From a bacterium (GTDB lineage Bacteria; Patescibacteriota; Microgenomatia; Daviesbacterales; UBA10151): a DNA stretch of 44,170 bases. The notes beneath the pieces are model-generated. The model did not search any database, was not told the DNA's origin, and saw only the letters and a program-made list of their open reading frames with translations. A program made the translations under genes and the position numbers. Where the stretch lies: contig JAUSJM010000011.1 in assembly GCA_030647265.1 (NCBI GenBank), positions 1 through 44,170 of the forward strand. Direction: 5' to 3'. This document shows, one piece after another, positions 11,386 to 18,273 of this stretch (positions are counted from its first letter, which is position 1; every line of letters begins with the position of its first letter).

Positions 11386-12434
11386 TTCTCCTCCTCATAC
11401 TTTAGAAGTTCTTTTAAGTTACCGCTTAGGAAGGTTCTGATATCGTTGATACCATATTTAAGCATCAGCATTCTAAAAGGTCCAAATCCCCAAGCTATAC
11501 CGGAATAAATTTTGGGATCAATACCACCGTTTTTTAAAACTGTGGGATGGATCATACCTGCTCCTGCCAGTTCCAACCAGCCTACCCCACCACAAACCTT
11601 ACACCCCTTGCCCTTACAAAAAATACATAGTCCATCTACTCCTGCTCCCGGCTCGACGAAGGGATAATATCCTGGGGTCATCCGGACCTTCATCTCCTCT
11701 CCAAAGATACCTTTCAAAAGATGTTCAGAAAGATACTGAAGATTGGCCATACTAAGGCCTTTATCTACATAAACAATCTCAAATTGTTCAAAGGTGTGCT
11801 CGTGTCTGGCATCAAGGTTTTCATACCTAAAACATCTGCCTAAAACCATCATTCTAAAAGGAATTTTGTGTTCCCTCATGATCCTTACCTGGGAATTAGA
11901 GGTGTGGGTTCTTAGCAGTAATTTCCCTGGTTCAATCCCAAACTTCTCACTATCTAAATAAAGGGTATCCCAGAGGTCCCTGGCCGGGTGGTCTTCAGGA
12001 ATGTTTAGTAATCCAAAGTTAAAATCATCAGAATCAATATGGGGGGCATCGTATCTTTGGAAGCCCAAGTTTTGAAACAAACTCACAGTTTTTTCTTCAA
12101 AGGTAGTGATAACATGTAAGTGGCCTTTATCCTTGGGTAACTCTGCAGAACCCAAATCCAGCTTTTCTCCGGTTAACTTTTGGTAACCTCCTTCCCTAAT
12201 CTCTTCCCTTCTTTTGGTAACAGCTTCTTCCAGCCCTGCTTTTACTCTGGCCAAAAGTGGAGCTACAACTCTGAGCTCTTCCTTGGCTAATTTTGGGAAT
12301 TCCTTAGTAGCTTGGGTTATCTCCCCATTTTTCCCGAAAAGGGCCAAAAAAAGGCTATCCAGCCCCTTTAAAGTGCTGGCTGAGGTAATCTTCTGCTGAT
12401 AATCTTTTAAGATTAAAATAAGCTTCTCTTCCAT
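11382..12434 (-). CDS. pheS: Phenylalanyl-tRNA synthetase alpha subunit
   Basis: 350 residues, forms the alpha2-beta2 enzyme charging tRNA-Phe. Motif 2 region (RTHTSNSQVRIM...GRCFRYENLDARHEHTFEQFE) and motif 3 (SGIAWGFGPFRMLMLKYGINDIR) are intact. A four-Cys insertion, CIFCKGKGCKVCGGVGWLE, precedes the GAGMIHP motif and looks like a small zinc ribbon, a variant I recall from other bacterial PheS proteins. Upstream is an extended -10 (TGC-TAAAAT) ending 9 nt before the ATG and no SD. First gene of pheS-pheT. Confidence 0.95.
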   Translation of the reverse strand: MEEKLILILKDYQQKITSASTLKGLDSLFLALFGKNGEITQATKEFPKLAKEELRVVAPLLARVKAGLEEAVTKRREEIREGGYQKLTGEKLDLGSAELPKDKGHLHVITTFEEKTVSLFQNLGFQRYDAPHIDSDDFNFGLLNIPEDHPARDLWDTLYLDSEKFGIEPGKLLLRTHTSNSQVRIMREHKIPFRMMVLGRCFRYENLDARHEHTFEQFEIVYVDKGLSMANLQYLSEHLLKGIFGEEMKVRMTPGYYPFVEPGAGVDGLCIFCKGKGCKVCGGVGWLELAGAGMIHPTVLKNGGIDPKIYSGIAWGFGPFRMLMLKYGINDIRTFLSGNLKELLKYEEEK

Positions 12435-12463
12435 CTTGCCTAGATTTTAGCATATTTAGTCCT

Positions 12464-12898
12464 TTATGGCCTAAAGTTAGAGTTTCTTTTTACCAGCTTA
12501 GCTGTATAGACAATTTCCCTTACTTCCCCATCTTCTCCCTCTATCTCATTTACCCCGGACATTCTTTGGTATTCCTTCAGGTAATCTGATAAAGCCCCTT
12601 GCATCTCTTTAACCTCCTGCCTCATGTTTTTAACCTTTTCAGATAATTCTGTTACCTGGGGCTGCTTCATAATTTGGGCCTTGGTAGCAGCTTTGATTTT
12701 AGCAGCTTCTCTGGCCTGTTCAGAATGTTGTTTATAGGTAGAATCATTGGCAAAGATATCATCCAACATCCCTTTTTGCTTTTTCAGCTCTTCCGAGGTT
12801 TTGTCAATAGAAGAGATATGGTTTTTAATAAGCTGTTCTAAATTCAGCAGGACAGATGCCTGACTGTCATTATTTTTATTTTCTATTTGGTCATCCAT
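12464..12898 (-). CDS. Coiled-coil protein of unknown function
   Basis: 144 residues, highly charged, helical from about residue 15 to 110, with no membrane segment or cysteine, and a short non-helical C-terminal tail (GEDGEVREIVYTAKLVKRN). A -10-like TATATT lies 8 nt before the ATG with TTGTTT 18 bp further upstream, so it is probably leaderless. It ends 29 nt upstream of pheS and may read into it. No family recognised. Confidence 0.6.
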   Translation of the reverse strand: MDDQIENKNNDSQASVLLNLEQLIKNHISSIDKTSEELKKQKGMLDDIFANDSTYKQHSEQAREAAKIKAATKAQIMKQPQVTELSEKVKNMRQEVKEMQGALSDYLKEYQRMSGVNEIEGEDGEVREIVYTAKLVKRNSNFRP

Positions 12899-12944
12899 GA
12901 CTATCTAATATAAAAGAATTTTTCCTAAAAAAACAAGGGGTCAC

Positions 12945-13020
12945 TTGACATAAGGTTTTAATGATGAAACACTAAAAAAGGTCGCCTTCATTAAAAATTC
13001 GGCGAACCAAGGGAGGTGTA
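12945..13020 (+). promoter_or_regulatory. Promoter and structured leader of gene 13023
   Basis: TTGACA (12945-12950) with a weak -10 (AACACT, 12968-12973). The leader folds as GGTCGCC (12980-12986) against GGCGAACC (13001-13008) with one bulge, followed directly by a strong SD GGGAGGTG (13011-13018). A leader with a hairpin next to the SD is unusual here, where most genes are leaderless. Confidence 0.5.
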
Positions 13021-13022
13021 AT

Positions 13023-13217
13023 ATGTGTAAATCAGTAGTGAAATACTTAAGCTCCCACCCCTATTACAATGCTACTATTCATACCATTATCGGTATGGGT
13101 CTGGGGGCTTTGTTTGTCATGTCGGTTTTTAACGGCCATACTTTAAGATGGGGTGTAGGATTAATAGCCTTGGGCCTTCTTGGCCATCTCTATCCTCTTA
13201 CTTTAAAGAAAAAATAA
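13023..13217 (+). CDS. Small two-helix membrane protein
   Basis: 64 residues. Two hydrophobic helices (about 18-36 and 43-58) separated by a short NGHTLRWG turn, with a basic C-terminus (TLKKK). Start supported by a strong SD GGGAGGTG 4 nt upstream. The hydrophobic pattern and SD make it a credible gene, but no family is recognised. It converges on the 262-residue gene on the minus strand. Confidence 0.6.
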   Translation: MCKSVVKYLSSHPYYNATIHTIIGMGLGALFVMSVFNGHTLRWGVGLIALGLLGHLYPLTLKKK

Positions 13218-13218
13218 C

Positions 13219-14007
13219 TTAGTCTTCTTGTGTTAATTGTGCTAGGAGTTTATTTGGGTGGTGATACTGTACCCCTAATTCATCGAACCATCTTGTCCAA
13301 GGAAGTTTAGGGTCAACCATAACATCTTCGGCTTGATCCACCAACCTTGGCACCCAGGTTTCAAAATCAAATTTTGAGGGGAGGGTTATCTGCTCTATCT
13401 CCATTTTTTGGCACCGTATTACGACCTCTGTAAGACTAGGTCTTGTGCCTCTGGTACGAAGTAATAGAAGATTAGCTGGAGGTGATTTTGGCTTTTCTGT
13501 TAATAAGACATGGGGCCAAAGGTTTACAGGAGGACCCACGAGCAAACCAGATTTAGATTTATAATGACCTCCTCTGACTGATTCAGGATGTGTATAAGGG
13601 GCATAACCAACCGTAAGGGTAGTATTAGGGCCGTTGCCGTTGTTTAAAGAATCATAGTGGATTGATTGAAGTGGGCCCTCTGATGTCAAAAGCCACTGCA
13701 CTCGAGTATCGCTTACCGGAGGCATCGTACCGTTGACGAGTCTCAGCTTGGACATATGTAATTGAAAAACAACCTGTTCTCCTGTTAATCCGAATGCTTC
13801 AACTGCTTCCATCGAAGCTACAGCAAAAGCCTTTGGATCATCAATCGTTCTTCGACGGGATATGAAGGTAGTTAAGGCAGAGGTACTTATTCTATCAATA
13901 TCACTGCATTCCCAATCTCGGGGTTTTTGCCCTCCCCAAACATCAAGGAAGCTTTGAAACCGGGTTTCAAGATTACCTTTATCAGGAGGTGGAAGCTCTA
14001 ATTGCAT
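13219..14007 (-). CDS. Hypothetical protein, 262 residues
   Basis: Soluble-looking protein without signal peptide or transmembrane segments; Trp- and Pro-rich with a mixed alpha/beta composition. No motif I can name. It has a very good promoter whose -35 box sits inside the end of rplT, and the ATG is 6 nt after the -10 box. It is therefore an independent, leaderless gene, not part of the ribosomal operon. Confidence 0.6.
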   Translation of the reverse strand: MQLELPPPDKGNLETRFQSFLDVWGGQKPRDWECSDIDRISTSALTTFISRRRTIDDPKAFAVASMEAVEAFGLTGEQVVFQLHMSKLRLVNGTMPPVSDTRVQWLLTSEGPLQSIHYDSLNNGNGPNTTLTVGYAPYTHPESVRGGHYKSKSGLLVGPPVNLWPHVLLTEKPKSPPANLLLLRTRGTRPSLTEVVIRCQKMEIEQITLPSKFDFETWVPRLVDQAEDVMVDPKLPWTRWFDELGVQYHHPNKLLAQLTQED

Positions 14008-14013
14008 AGTGAA

Positions 14014-14042
14014 ATTCTATCACTACAGACTAGTTTGGTCAA
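14014..14042 (-). promoter_or_regulatory. Promoter for gene 14007 inside rplT tail
   Basis: Minus strand TTGACC (14042-14037), 17 bp, TAGAAT (14019-14014), then 6 nt to the ATG. The -35 box and most of the spacer overlap the last codons of rplT. Confidence 0.75.
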
Positions 14043-14397
14043 CTATAGGATAATTTTTGACTTCGGAGATGATCTTTTGGAAGGTTGGAAGATCTTTGAC
14101 AGCTAGTTCAGCCAGGATCTTTCTGTCCAAGGTGATGTTTTTAGTTTTTAAAGCAGCGATAAATTTAGAGTAGGAAACCCCTTCGTTTCGGAGGGCAATT
14201 CCCATCTGGGTAATCCACAGTTTTCTCATATCCCTTCTTCTTTGTCTTCTGCCGGCTAAAGCATACTGCCCGGCATGTAAAGAAGCTTCCTTGGCTTGTC
14301 TCACTAACTTACTTCTTCCACCCTGGAAACCTTTGGTAAGCTTTTTTAGTTTTAGATGTTTTTGATGTGAGGTCACCCCTCGTTTAACCCTAGCCAT
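14023..14397 (-). CDS. rplT: 50S ribosomal protein L20
   Basis: 124 residues, basic N-terminal extension (ARVKRGVTSHQKHLKLKKLTKG) and helical C-terminal half (LWITQMGIALRNEGVSYSKF), typical bL20. It binds 23S rRNA early in 50S assembly. SD AAGGAGG lies 5 nt before the ATG. The SD is contained within a newly noted 51-codon ORF whose stop overlaps this start by 8 nt. Confidence 0.96.
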   Translation of the reverse strand: MARVKRGVTSHQKHLKLKKLTKGFQGGRSKLVRQAKEASLHAGQYALAGRRQRRRDMRKLWITQMGIALRNEGVSYSKFIAALKTKNITLDRKILAELAVKDLPTFQKIISEVKNYPIVDQTSL

Positions 14398-14545
14398 TTA
14401 AACCTCCTTTTCCTCTGACTTTAAAATAGTTAATGAACTTTTGATGCCAGGGAGCAGACCTTTGAATTTGGCCATAGTTTTGCGCTCCTTGGCTGCCGGA
14501 CCGGGAATTTGCCGATTGTCTAAAATTCTTCACTTGTTTTCCCAT
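14390..14545 (-). CDS. Small basic ORF between rpmI and rplT
   Basis: An uninterrupted 51-codon ORF fills the whole gap between rpmI and rplT. Its ATG (14545) is 1 nt after the rpmI stop, and its TAG overlaps the rplT start by 8 nt. The product begins MGKQVKNFRQSANSRSGSQG and ends FKVRGKGGLNG: basic, Gly/Ser/Gln-rich, no acidic residues. A weak SD (GGGAAGAG) is in the end of rpmI. The exact fit favours a real gene or coupling peptide; chance cannot be excluded because it is short. Not a recognised ribosomal protein. Confidence 0.5.
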   Translation of the reverse strand: MGKQVKNFRQSANSRSGSQGAQNYGQIQRSAPWHQKFINYFKVRGKGGLNG

Positions 14546-14546
14546 A

Positions 14547-14747
14547 TTAAGCTCTTCCCAACATTCTTCTGATACTCCTACTAATGGTTTTGCTGACCTC
14601 GGATGTCTTTTTTTGGCGCCTTCGGGCTGACCCGGATTTATGACGCTTTAAATGTCCCACTCTTAATTGATGAGATCTTAAAAGCTTTCCGGTTTTAGTA
14701 ACCTTGATTTTTTTAGCTAGTACCCGTTTGGTTTTCTGTTTTGGCAT
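14547..14747 (-). CDS. rpmI: 50S ribosomal protein L35
   Basis: 66 residues from ATG 14747 (MPKQKTKRVLAKKIKVTKTG), very basic, with the conserved HLKRHKS-x-S-x-RRR segment, typical bL35. The frame is open 10 codons further upstream but the downstream ATG gives the family N-terminus. It overlaps the end of infC by 35 nt, giving the classic infC-rpmI-rplT order. Confidence 0.93.
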   Translation of the reverse strand: MPKQKTKRVLAKKIKVTKTGKLLRSHQLRVGHLKRHKSGSARRRQKKTSEVSKTISRSIRRMLGRA

Positions 14748-15270
14748 CGTTTTCCTTTTTCTGCTTTTCTGGTCCAATTATGGTTGTTAAATTTCTTCCT
14801 TCAAATTTTGTTTCTCTCTCTATAACCGCTTTCCCGCCAATTATCCCTAAAGCCTGGTCAACGACGTGTTTGCCGTTTTCCGGATGAGCCATTTCCCTGC
14901 CCTTAAATCTAACTGTTAGCTTTACTTTATGCCCTTCCTCTAAAAACTCGTTGACCTTCCTCAGTCTTGTTTCCAGATCGTGCTGAGCAATCCTTGGAGA
15001 GAGCCAAATCTCTTTCAGCTCTACTTCCTTTGTGTGCTTTTTGGCAGCCTGTTCTCTTTTCTCCTCCTTATATCTAAACTTTTCAAAATCAGTAATCCTG
15101 GCGACAGGAGGCTCAACTTGAGGAGCCACTTCTACTAAATCCAAGCCTTCTTGCTGTGCTTTCTCCAAGGCTTCTTCCCGGCTGATGACTCCTAATTGAG
15201 TACCATCCGCACCTATTACCCGAAGCTTAGGCGCTTGGATTCTTTCGTTTATTTTATAGTATCTAACTAT
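14713..15270 (-). CDS. infC: Translation initiation factor IF-3, apparent AUA start
   Basis: IF3 checks start codons on the 30S subunit. The recognisable protein begins RYYKINERIQAPKLRVIGADG, continues EALEKAQQEGLDLVEVAPQ and FEKFRYK in the N-domain, and has the C-domain with KVKLTVRFKGREMAHPE. Between the upstream in-frame TAA and the conserved region there is no ATG, GTG or TTG. A perfect SD AGGAGG (15282-15277) stands 6 nt before ATA at 15270-15268, giving 185 residues. E. coli infC starts at AUU and is autoregulated by IF3, so a rare AUA start fits known logic. The next possible start (TTG, 15168) would delete half the N-domain. Confidence 0.9.
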   Translation of the reverse strand: MVRYYKINERIQAPKLRVIGADGTQLGVISREEALEKAQQEGLDLVEVAPQVEPPVARITDFEKFRYKEEKREQAAKKHTKEVELKEIWLSPRIAQHDLETRLRKVNEFLEEGHKVKLTVRFKGREMAHPENGKHVVDQALGIIGGKAVIERETKFEGRNLTTIIGPEKQKKENDAKTENQTGTS

Positions 15271-15324
15271 CTCTTTCCTCCTATAACCGACAGGTTACAT
15301 CTTTTGTCCCTTTGGACAGCCTAG

Positions 15325-15353
15325 ATCTTAACATAATCAAGATCCAAGTTCAA
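15325..15353 (-). promoter_or_regulatory. Promoter for infC-rpmI-rplT in the thrS tail
   Basis: Minus strand TTGAAC (15353-15348), 17 bp, TAAGAT (15330-15325), preceded by TG one base upstream. It lies over the end of thrS. The resulting leader of about 50 nt contains a TGTCC/GGACA hairpin (plus-strand 15305-15318) before the infC SD, a plausible regulatory leader. Confidence 0.6.
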
Positions 15354-17103
15354 TCCTTTTGGTTTCGATATCTTTCTTTATTCTATCAATAAATTCCTCG
15401 AGTTTCATAGCTCCCAAATCTTTTCCTTCCCTTGTTCTGACAGCAACTTTACCCTCTTTTTCTTCTCTATCTCCAATAATTAGCATGTAGGGAATCTTTT
15501 GTATTTGGGCATCTCTGATTTTAGACTGCATCGTTTCTGACCTGTCATCAAGTTCTACTCTGATACCTGAGTTCTTTAATTGTTCGAGTACTTTTTGTCC
15601 ATACTTTATATTCCTATCCGTAATGGGTATAATTTGTACCTGCACTGGAGAAAGCCACACCGGAAAAGCCCCAGCATATTTTTCGATCATAAAAGCCATA
15701 GTTCTCTCAATTGCTCCAATAGAAGATCTATGAATAACTACTGGCTGCTTTCCTTTGCTGTCTTTATCGATATACTTTAAATCAAACCTTTTTGGCAGGA
15801 CAAAATCATACTGGACAGTAAAGGCTGTTTCTTCGCTTCCCCTGACTGTTTTCATCTGCACATCAATCTTTGGACCGTAGAAAGCGGCTTCGTTCTTAGC
15901 TTCATAGAAAGATTCATTGGCCTCAGTGAGAACTTCTCGTAAGATTTTTTCAGCTTCATCCCAGGAATCTTCGTCCTTATAGTATTTCTTTTCGTCTGTC
16001 CTGTCTCCCAAGGAAAGGCGGTAGGTATAATCTTTTCCCTTAACAAAGCCTAAAACTCCATTTGCATAATTGATGAGTTCCAGTACCTCCAAAACTACCT
16101 GTTTGGCCTGATCAGGGGTACAGAAGATGTGGGAATCAGCTAAGCAAAAAGTCCTGACCCGAGTTAAACCAGAAAGTTCCCCACTTTTTTCATAGCGGTA
16201 TAAATCAACAAGTTCTGCGATCTTGATTGGAAGTTCTTTATAGCTTCGAGATTTTGAGGCATAAAGCATGAAATGATGAGGGCAGGACATAGGTCTTAAG
16301 ATTAGTTCATCCTCTTCTATCTTCATTGGGGGGTACATAGTTTCCTTATAATATGGGTAATGTCCGGAAACACGGTAAAGGTCAGTTTTAGCTAAGGGTG
16401 GAGTTACCACATGCTCGTACCCTCTTTTAAGTTCCTCATCAACCACAAATCTTTCGAGTTCTCTTCTGATTGTTGCCCCTTTGGCAGTAAACAAAGGCAG
16501 CCCTTTACCTACCAGATCTGAAAATATATAGAGGCCTAAATCTTGTCCAATCTTTCGGTGGTCCCTTTTTTTGGCTTCTTCCAGCATATTCAGGTAATCA
16601 TCCAGTTCTTTTTGGCTTGGGAAAGCAGTTCCGTAGATTCTGGTGAGCATCTTGTTTTTTTCATCACCTCTCCAGTAAGCTCCAGCCACTGATAAAAGCT
16701 TGAAAGCTCTAATCTCTTCTCGGGGGTTTTGAGCATGTCCTCCCCGGCACAAATCTTCAAAATCACCAGTTTTAACCACAGTGATTGGTTCCTTAACCTT
16801 GATGAGTTCCTCAATCAGCTCCAGTTTATAAGGATTGTCTGAAAACATCATAGCTTCCTCAGGAGAGACTTCTCTTTGTTCAACATTATTCCAGTATTTG
16901 AGCAGGGTTTTCATCTCAGCCTCGATCTTTGGTAAATCTTCTTCAGAGATAGGTTTAGGGAGGTCAAAATCATAGTAAAAACCGTTCTCGATGGTGGGGC
17001 CAATAGTAGGTTTAGCTCCAGGGTGAAGTTTAACCATAGCAGCTGCCAGCAGATGAGCTGTAGTGTGTCTTAGGTTTTCCAGATATTTCTGATCTTGGGC
17101 CAT
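15337..17103 (-). CDS. thrS: Threonyl-tRNA synthetase without TGS domain
   Basis: 588 residues. It starts directly in the editing domain (HTTAHLLAAAMVKLHPGA; later CRGGH), followed by the class II catalytic core with the zinc ligand segment MSCPHHFMLY, motif 2 (SGLTRVRTFCLADSHIFC) and motif 3 (VIHRSSIGAIERTMAFMIE), and an anticodon-binding domain from about residue 490. The usual N-terminal TGS domain of about 60 residues is missing. The start is secure because a consensus promoter ends 6 nt before the ATG, leaving no room for more. It is followed by the infC operon. Confidence 0.96.
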   Translation of the reverse strand: MAQDQKYLENLRHTTAHLLAAAMVKLHPGAKPTIGPTIENGFYYDFDLPKPISEEDLPKIEAEMKTLLKYWNNVEQREVSPEEAMMFSDNPYKLELIEELIKVKEPITVVKTGDFEDLCRGGHAQNPREEIRAFKLLSVAGAYWRGDEKNKMLTRIYGTAFPSQKELDDYLNMLEEAKKRDHRKIGQDLGLYIFSDLVGKGLPLFTAKGATIRRELERFVVDEELKRGYEHVVTPPLAKTDLYRVSGHYPYYKETMYPPMKIEEDELILRPMSCPHHFMLYASKSRSYKELPIKIAELVDLYRYEKSGELSGLTRVRTFCLADSHIFCTPDQAKQVVLEVLELINYANGVLGFVKGKDYTYRLSLGDRTDEKKYYKDEDSWDEAEKILREVLTEANESFYEAKNEAAFYGPKIDVQMKTVRGSEETAFTVQYDFVLPKRFDLKYIDKDSKGKQPVVIHRSSIGAIERTMAFMIEKYAGAFPVWLSPVQVQIIPITDRNIKYGQKVLEQLKNSGIRVELDDRSETMQSKIRDAQIQKIPYMLIIGDREEKEGKVAVRTREGKDLGAMKLEEFIDRIKKDIETKRIELGS

Positions 17104-17109
17104 GGGTTA

Positions 17110-17138
17110 AATTTAGGCATTTAAGCAGTATTTGTCAA
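17110..17138 (-). promoter_or_regulatory. Promoter for thrS
   Basis: Minus strand TTGACA (17138-17133), 17 bp, TAAATT (17115-17110), 6 nt to ATG. Overlaps the end of the upstream DUF5665-like gene. Confidence 0.8.
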
Positions 17139-17359
17139 ATGGTAAAGGGACCACTGATCTGGTTAAAAAAGTCACCAATGGTAGAAAAAACTCCTAAACC
17201 CTTAAGGATATAACCTAGAATAGCTACTACTGCCGTGGCTCCTACTACAGAGCCAAAGCCCCAAGCCAGTCCTCCCAGAAAATTGGAGATGATGAGATTT
17301 TTTTTACTGATATTCATGTTAGCTGAAAGGTGCCCTTCTATTTGAGGTGTAACTTGCAT
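17135..17359 (-). CDS. DUF5665-like small membrane protein
   Basis: 74 residues. The N-terminal third is polar; residues 25-58 form one long or two short hydrophobic helices (LGGLAWGFGSVVGATAVVAILGY in pieces), and the C-terminus is amphipathic (IGDFFNQI). The Gly-rich LAWGFGSVVGA pattern matches the short membrane family known as DUF5665. A -10-like TAAAAT lies 5 nt before the ATG. Function unknown. Confidence 0.65.
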   Translation of the reverse strand: MQVTPQIEGHLSANMNISKKNLIISNFLGGLAWGFGSVVGATAVVAILGYILKGLGVFSTIGDFFNQISGPFTI

Positions 17360-17421
17360 ACTTTATTTTAAACATACAGTCCTTGGCAATGAATGTAAAG
17401 AGGTTTGTCGGAAGATAAGAG

Positions 17422-17496
17422 TGGGCGGTATAGGGATCGAACCTATGAAACCTTTCGCACGTCAAGCGAACGCTCTACCAGCTGAGCTAACCGCCC
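17422..17496 (-). tRNA. tRNA-Val(GAC)
   Basis: Acceptor GGGCGGT/ACCGCCC, D-arm with GCTCAGCTGGTAGAGC, anticodon loop TTGACGT between TTCGC and GCGAA, T-arm ATAGG-TTCGATC-CCTAT, A73, CCA not encoded. The last 35 nt of the neighbouring endonuclease-like ORF run into its 5' half. Confidence 0.95.
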
Positions 17497-18181
17497 CTTT
17501 ACTAATAATTTTTTCGCAAAACTTTCTAGCTAAATACACAAGCTTCCGCTGCACTGCAATATTACCACAATATAGTACACATACGCCATGGTATGTAGGA
17601 TAAGTAGGGCGTCCTGCTGTTCTATTATCGATACTAACTTTTCCGAAGTTGTCGATTGGTATATTAAGATCTTTTGACCAAATATCTTTTAAAAGCTCCG
17701 GATTTTGGTCGTTTCGAAGGTGTAGATAACACTTTATCTTGTTTCTCTCTATACAAAAATCTTCTATTAAAATACGGATATAGAAATTTAAAATTAATGG
17801 GTCACAACTACCAATACTTAGCCCACTATCCCCTTTGGAACCTTCTCCTAAATACAGCATTGCTAAGGCTAATTCTCTAATAAATTTATTTTGAGTATCT
17901 ATATTTTTTAAACTAATAACTGATTGTCTCTTCGCTTCTATTAAGTGTTGTTTTTTTTGATTATTGTGCCACTTAACAGCTTTATGTCTAGCTTTTTGGA
18001 GTTGGTTTATGCGATTTTGTTCTAATAAAGTTACCTGTTCCTCGCTAAGTTTGACACCACGAAACCATCCGCTTAGGGTTGAACGAGGGATGTTAAGAGT
18101 TTTTTCGATTGCTCTTATCGACTTACCTTCACTTCTCATTCTTAAGGCATCGGGTTTTACATCGAACCACCGAGAGATCAT
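17462..18181 (-). CDS. HTH plus LAGLIDADG-like protein embedded at tRNA-Val
   Basis: 239 residues. The N-terminus is an HTH (ALRMRSEGKSIRAIEKTL then IPRSTLSGWFRGVKLS), followed by a charged helix and a domain beginning LALAMLYLGEGSK...IGSCDP, which matches the LAGLIDADG-type family common in CPR and archaea (usual form YWGEG.K...NSDP). The last 12 residues (KGAVSSAGRAFA) are translated from the 5' half of tRNA-Val, the stop being the TGA in the anticodon loop. The promoter (TTGACT-17-TATTGT, 6 nt before ATG) lies in a tRNA-like relic on the other side. Likely a selfish or regulatory endonuclease relative; catalysis is inferred. Confidence 0.7.
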   Translation of the reverse strand: MISRWFDVKPDALRMRSEGKSIRAIEKTLNIPRSTLSGWFRGVKLSEEQVTLLEQNRINQLQKARHKAVKWHNNQKKQHLIEAKRQSVISLKNIDTQNKFIRELALAMLYLGEGSKGDSGLSIGSCDPLILNFYIRILIEDFCIERNKIKCYLHLRNDQNPELLKDIWSKDLNIPIDNFGKVSIDNRTAGRPTYPTYHGVCVLYCGNIAVQRKLVYLARKFCEKIISKGAVSSAGRAFA

Positions 18182-18238
18182 TATTGTACAATAATCCCCG
18201 TGGTCTAATAAGTCAAGATGAATCCAAGAAACATGATG

Positions 18239-18270
18239 AAGGTCAGAGGTTCGAATCTTGTATTGCCCAC
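18239..18270 (+). pseudogene. tRNA 3'-end relic
   Basis: AAGGTCAGAGGTTCGA followed by a degraded T-stem and GCCCAC closely resembles the 3' end of the intact tRNA-Val(TAC) at 23226-23258. No convincing anticodon arm or 5' acceptor lies upstream, so it is a remnant. Confidence 0.55.
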
Positions 18271-18273
18271 AGA

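Noticed and set aside
15168-15168. TTG at 15168 as infC start
   Set aside because: It would remove the conserved KINERIQAP...GADGTQLG part of the IF3 N-domain, and it has no SD at the right distance.
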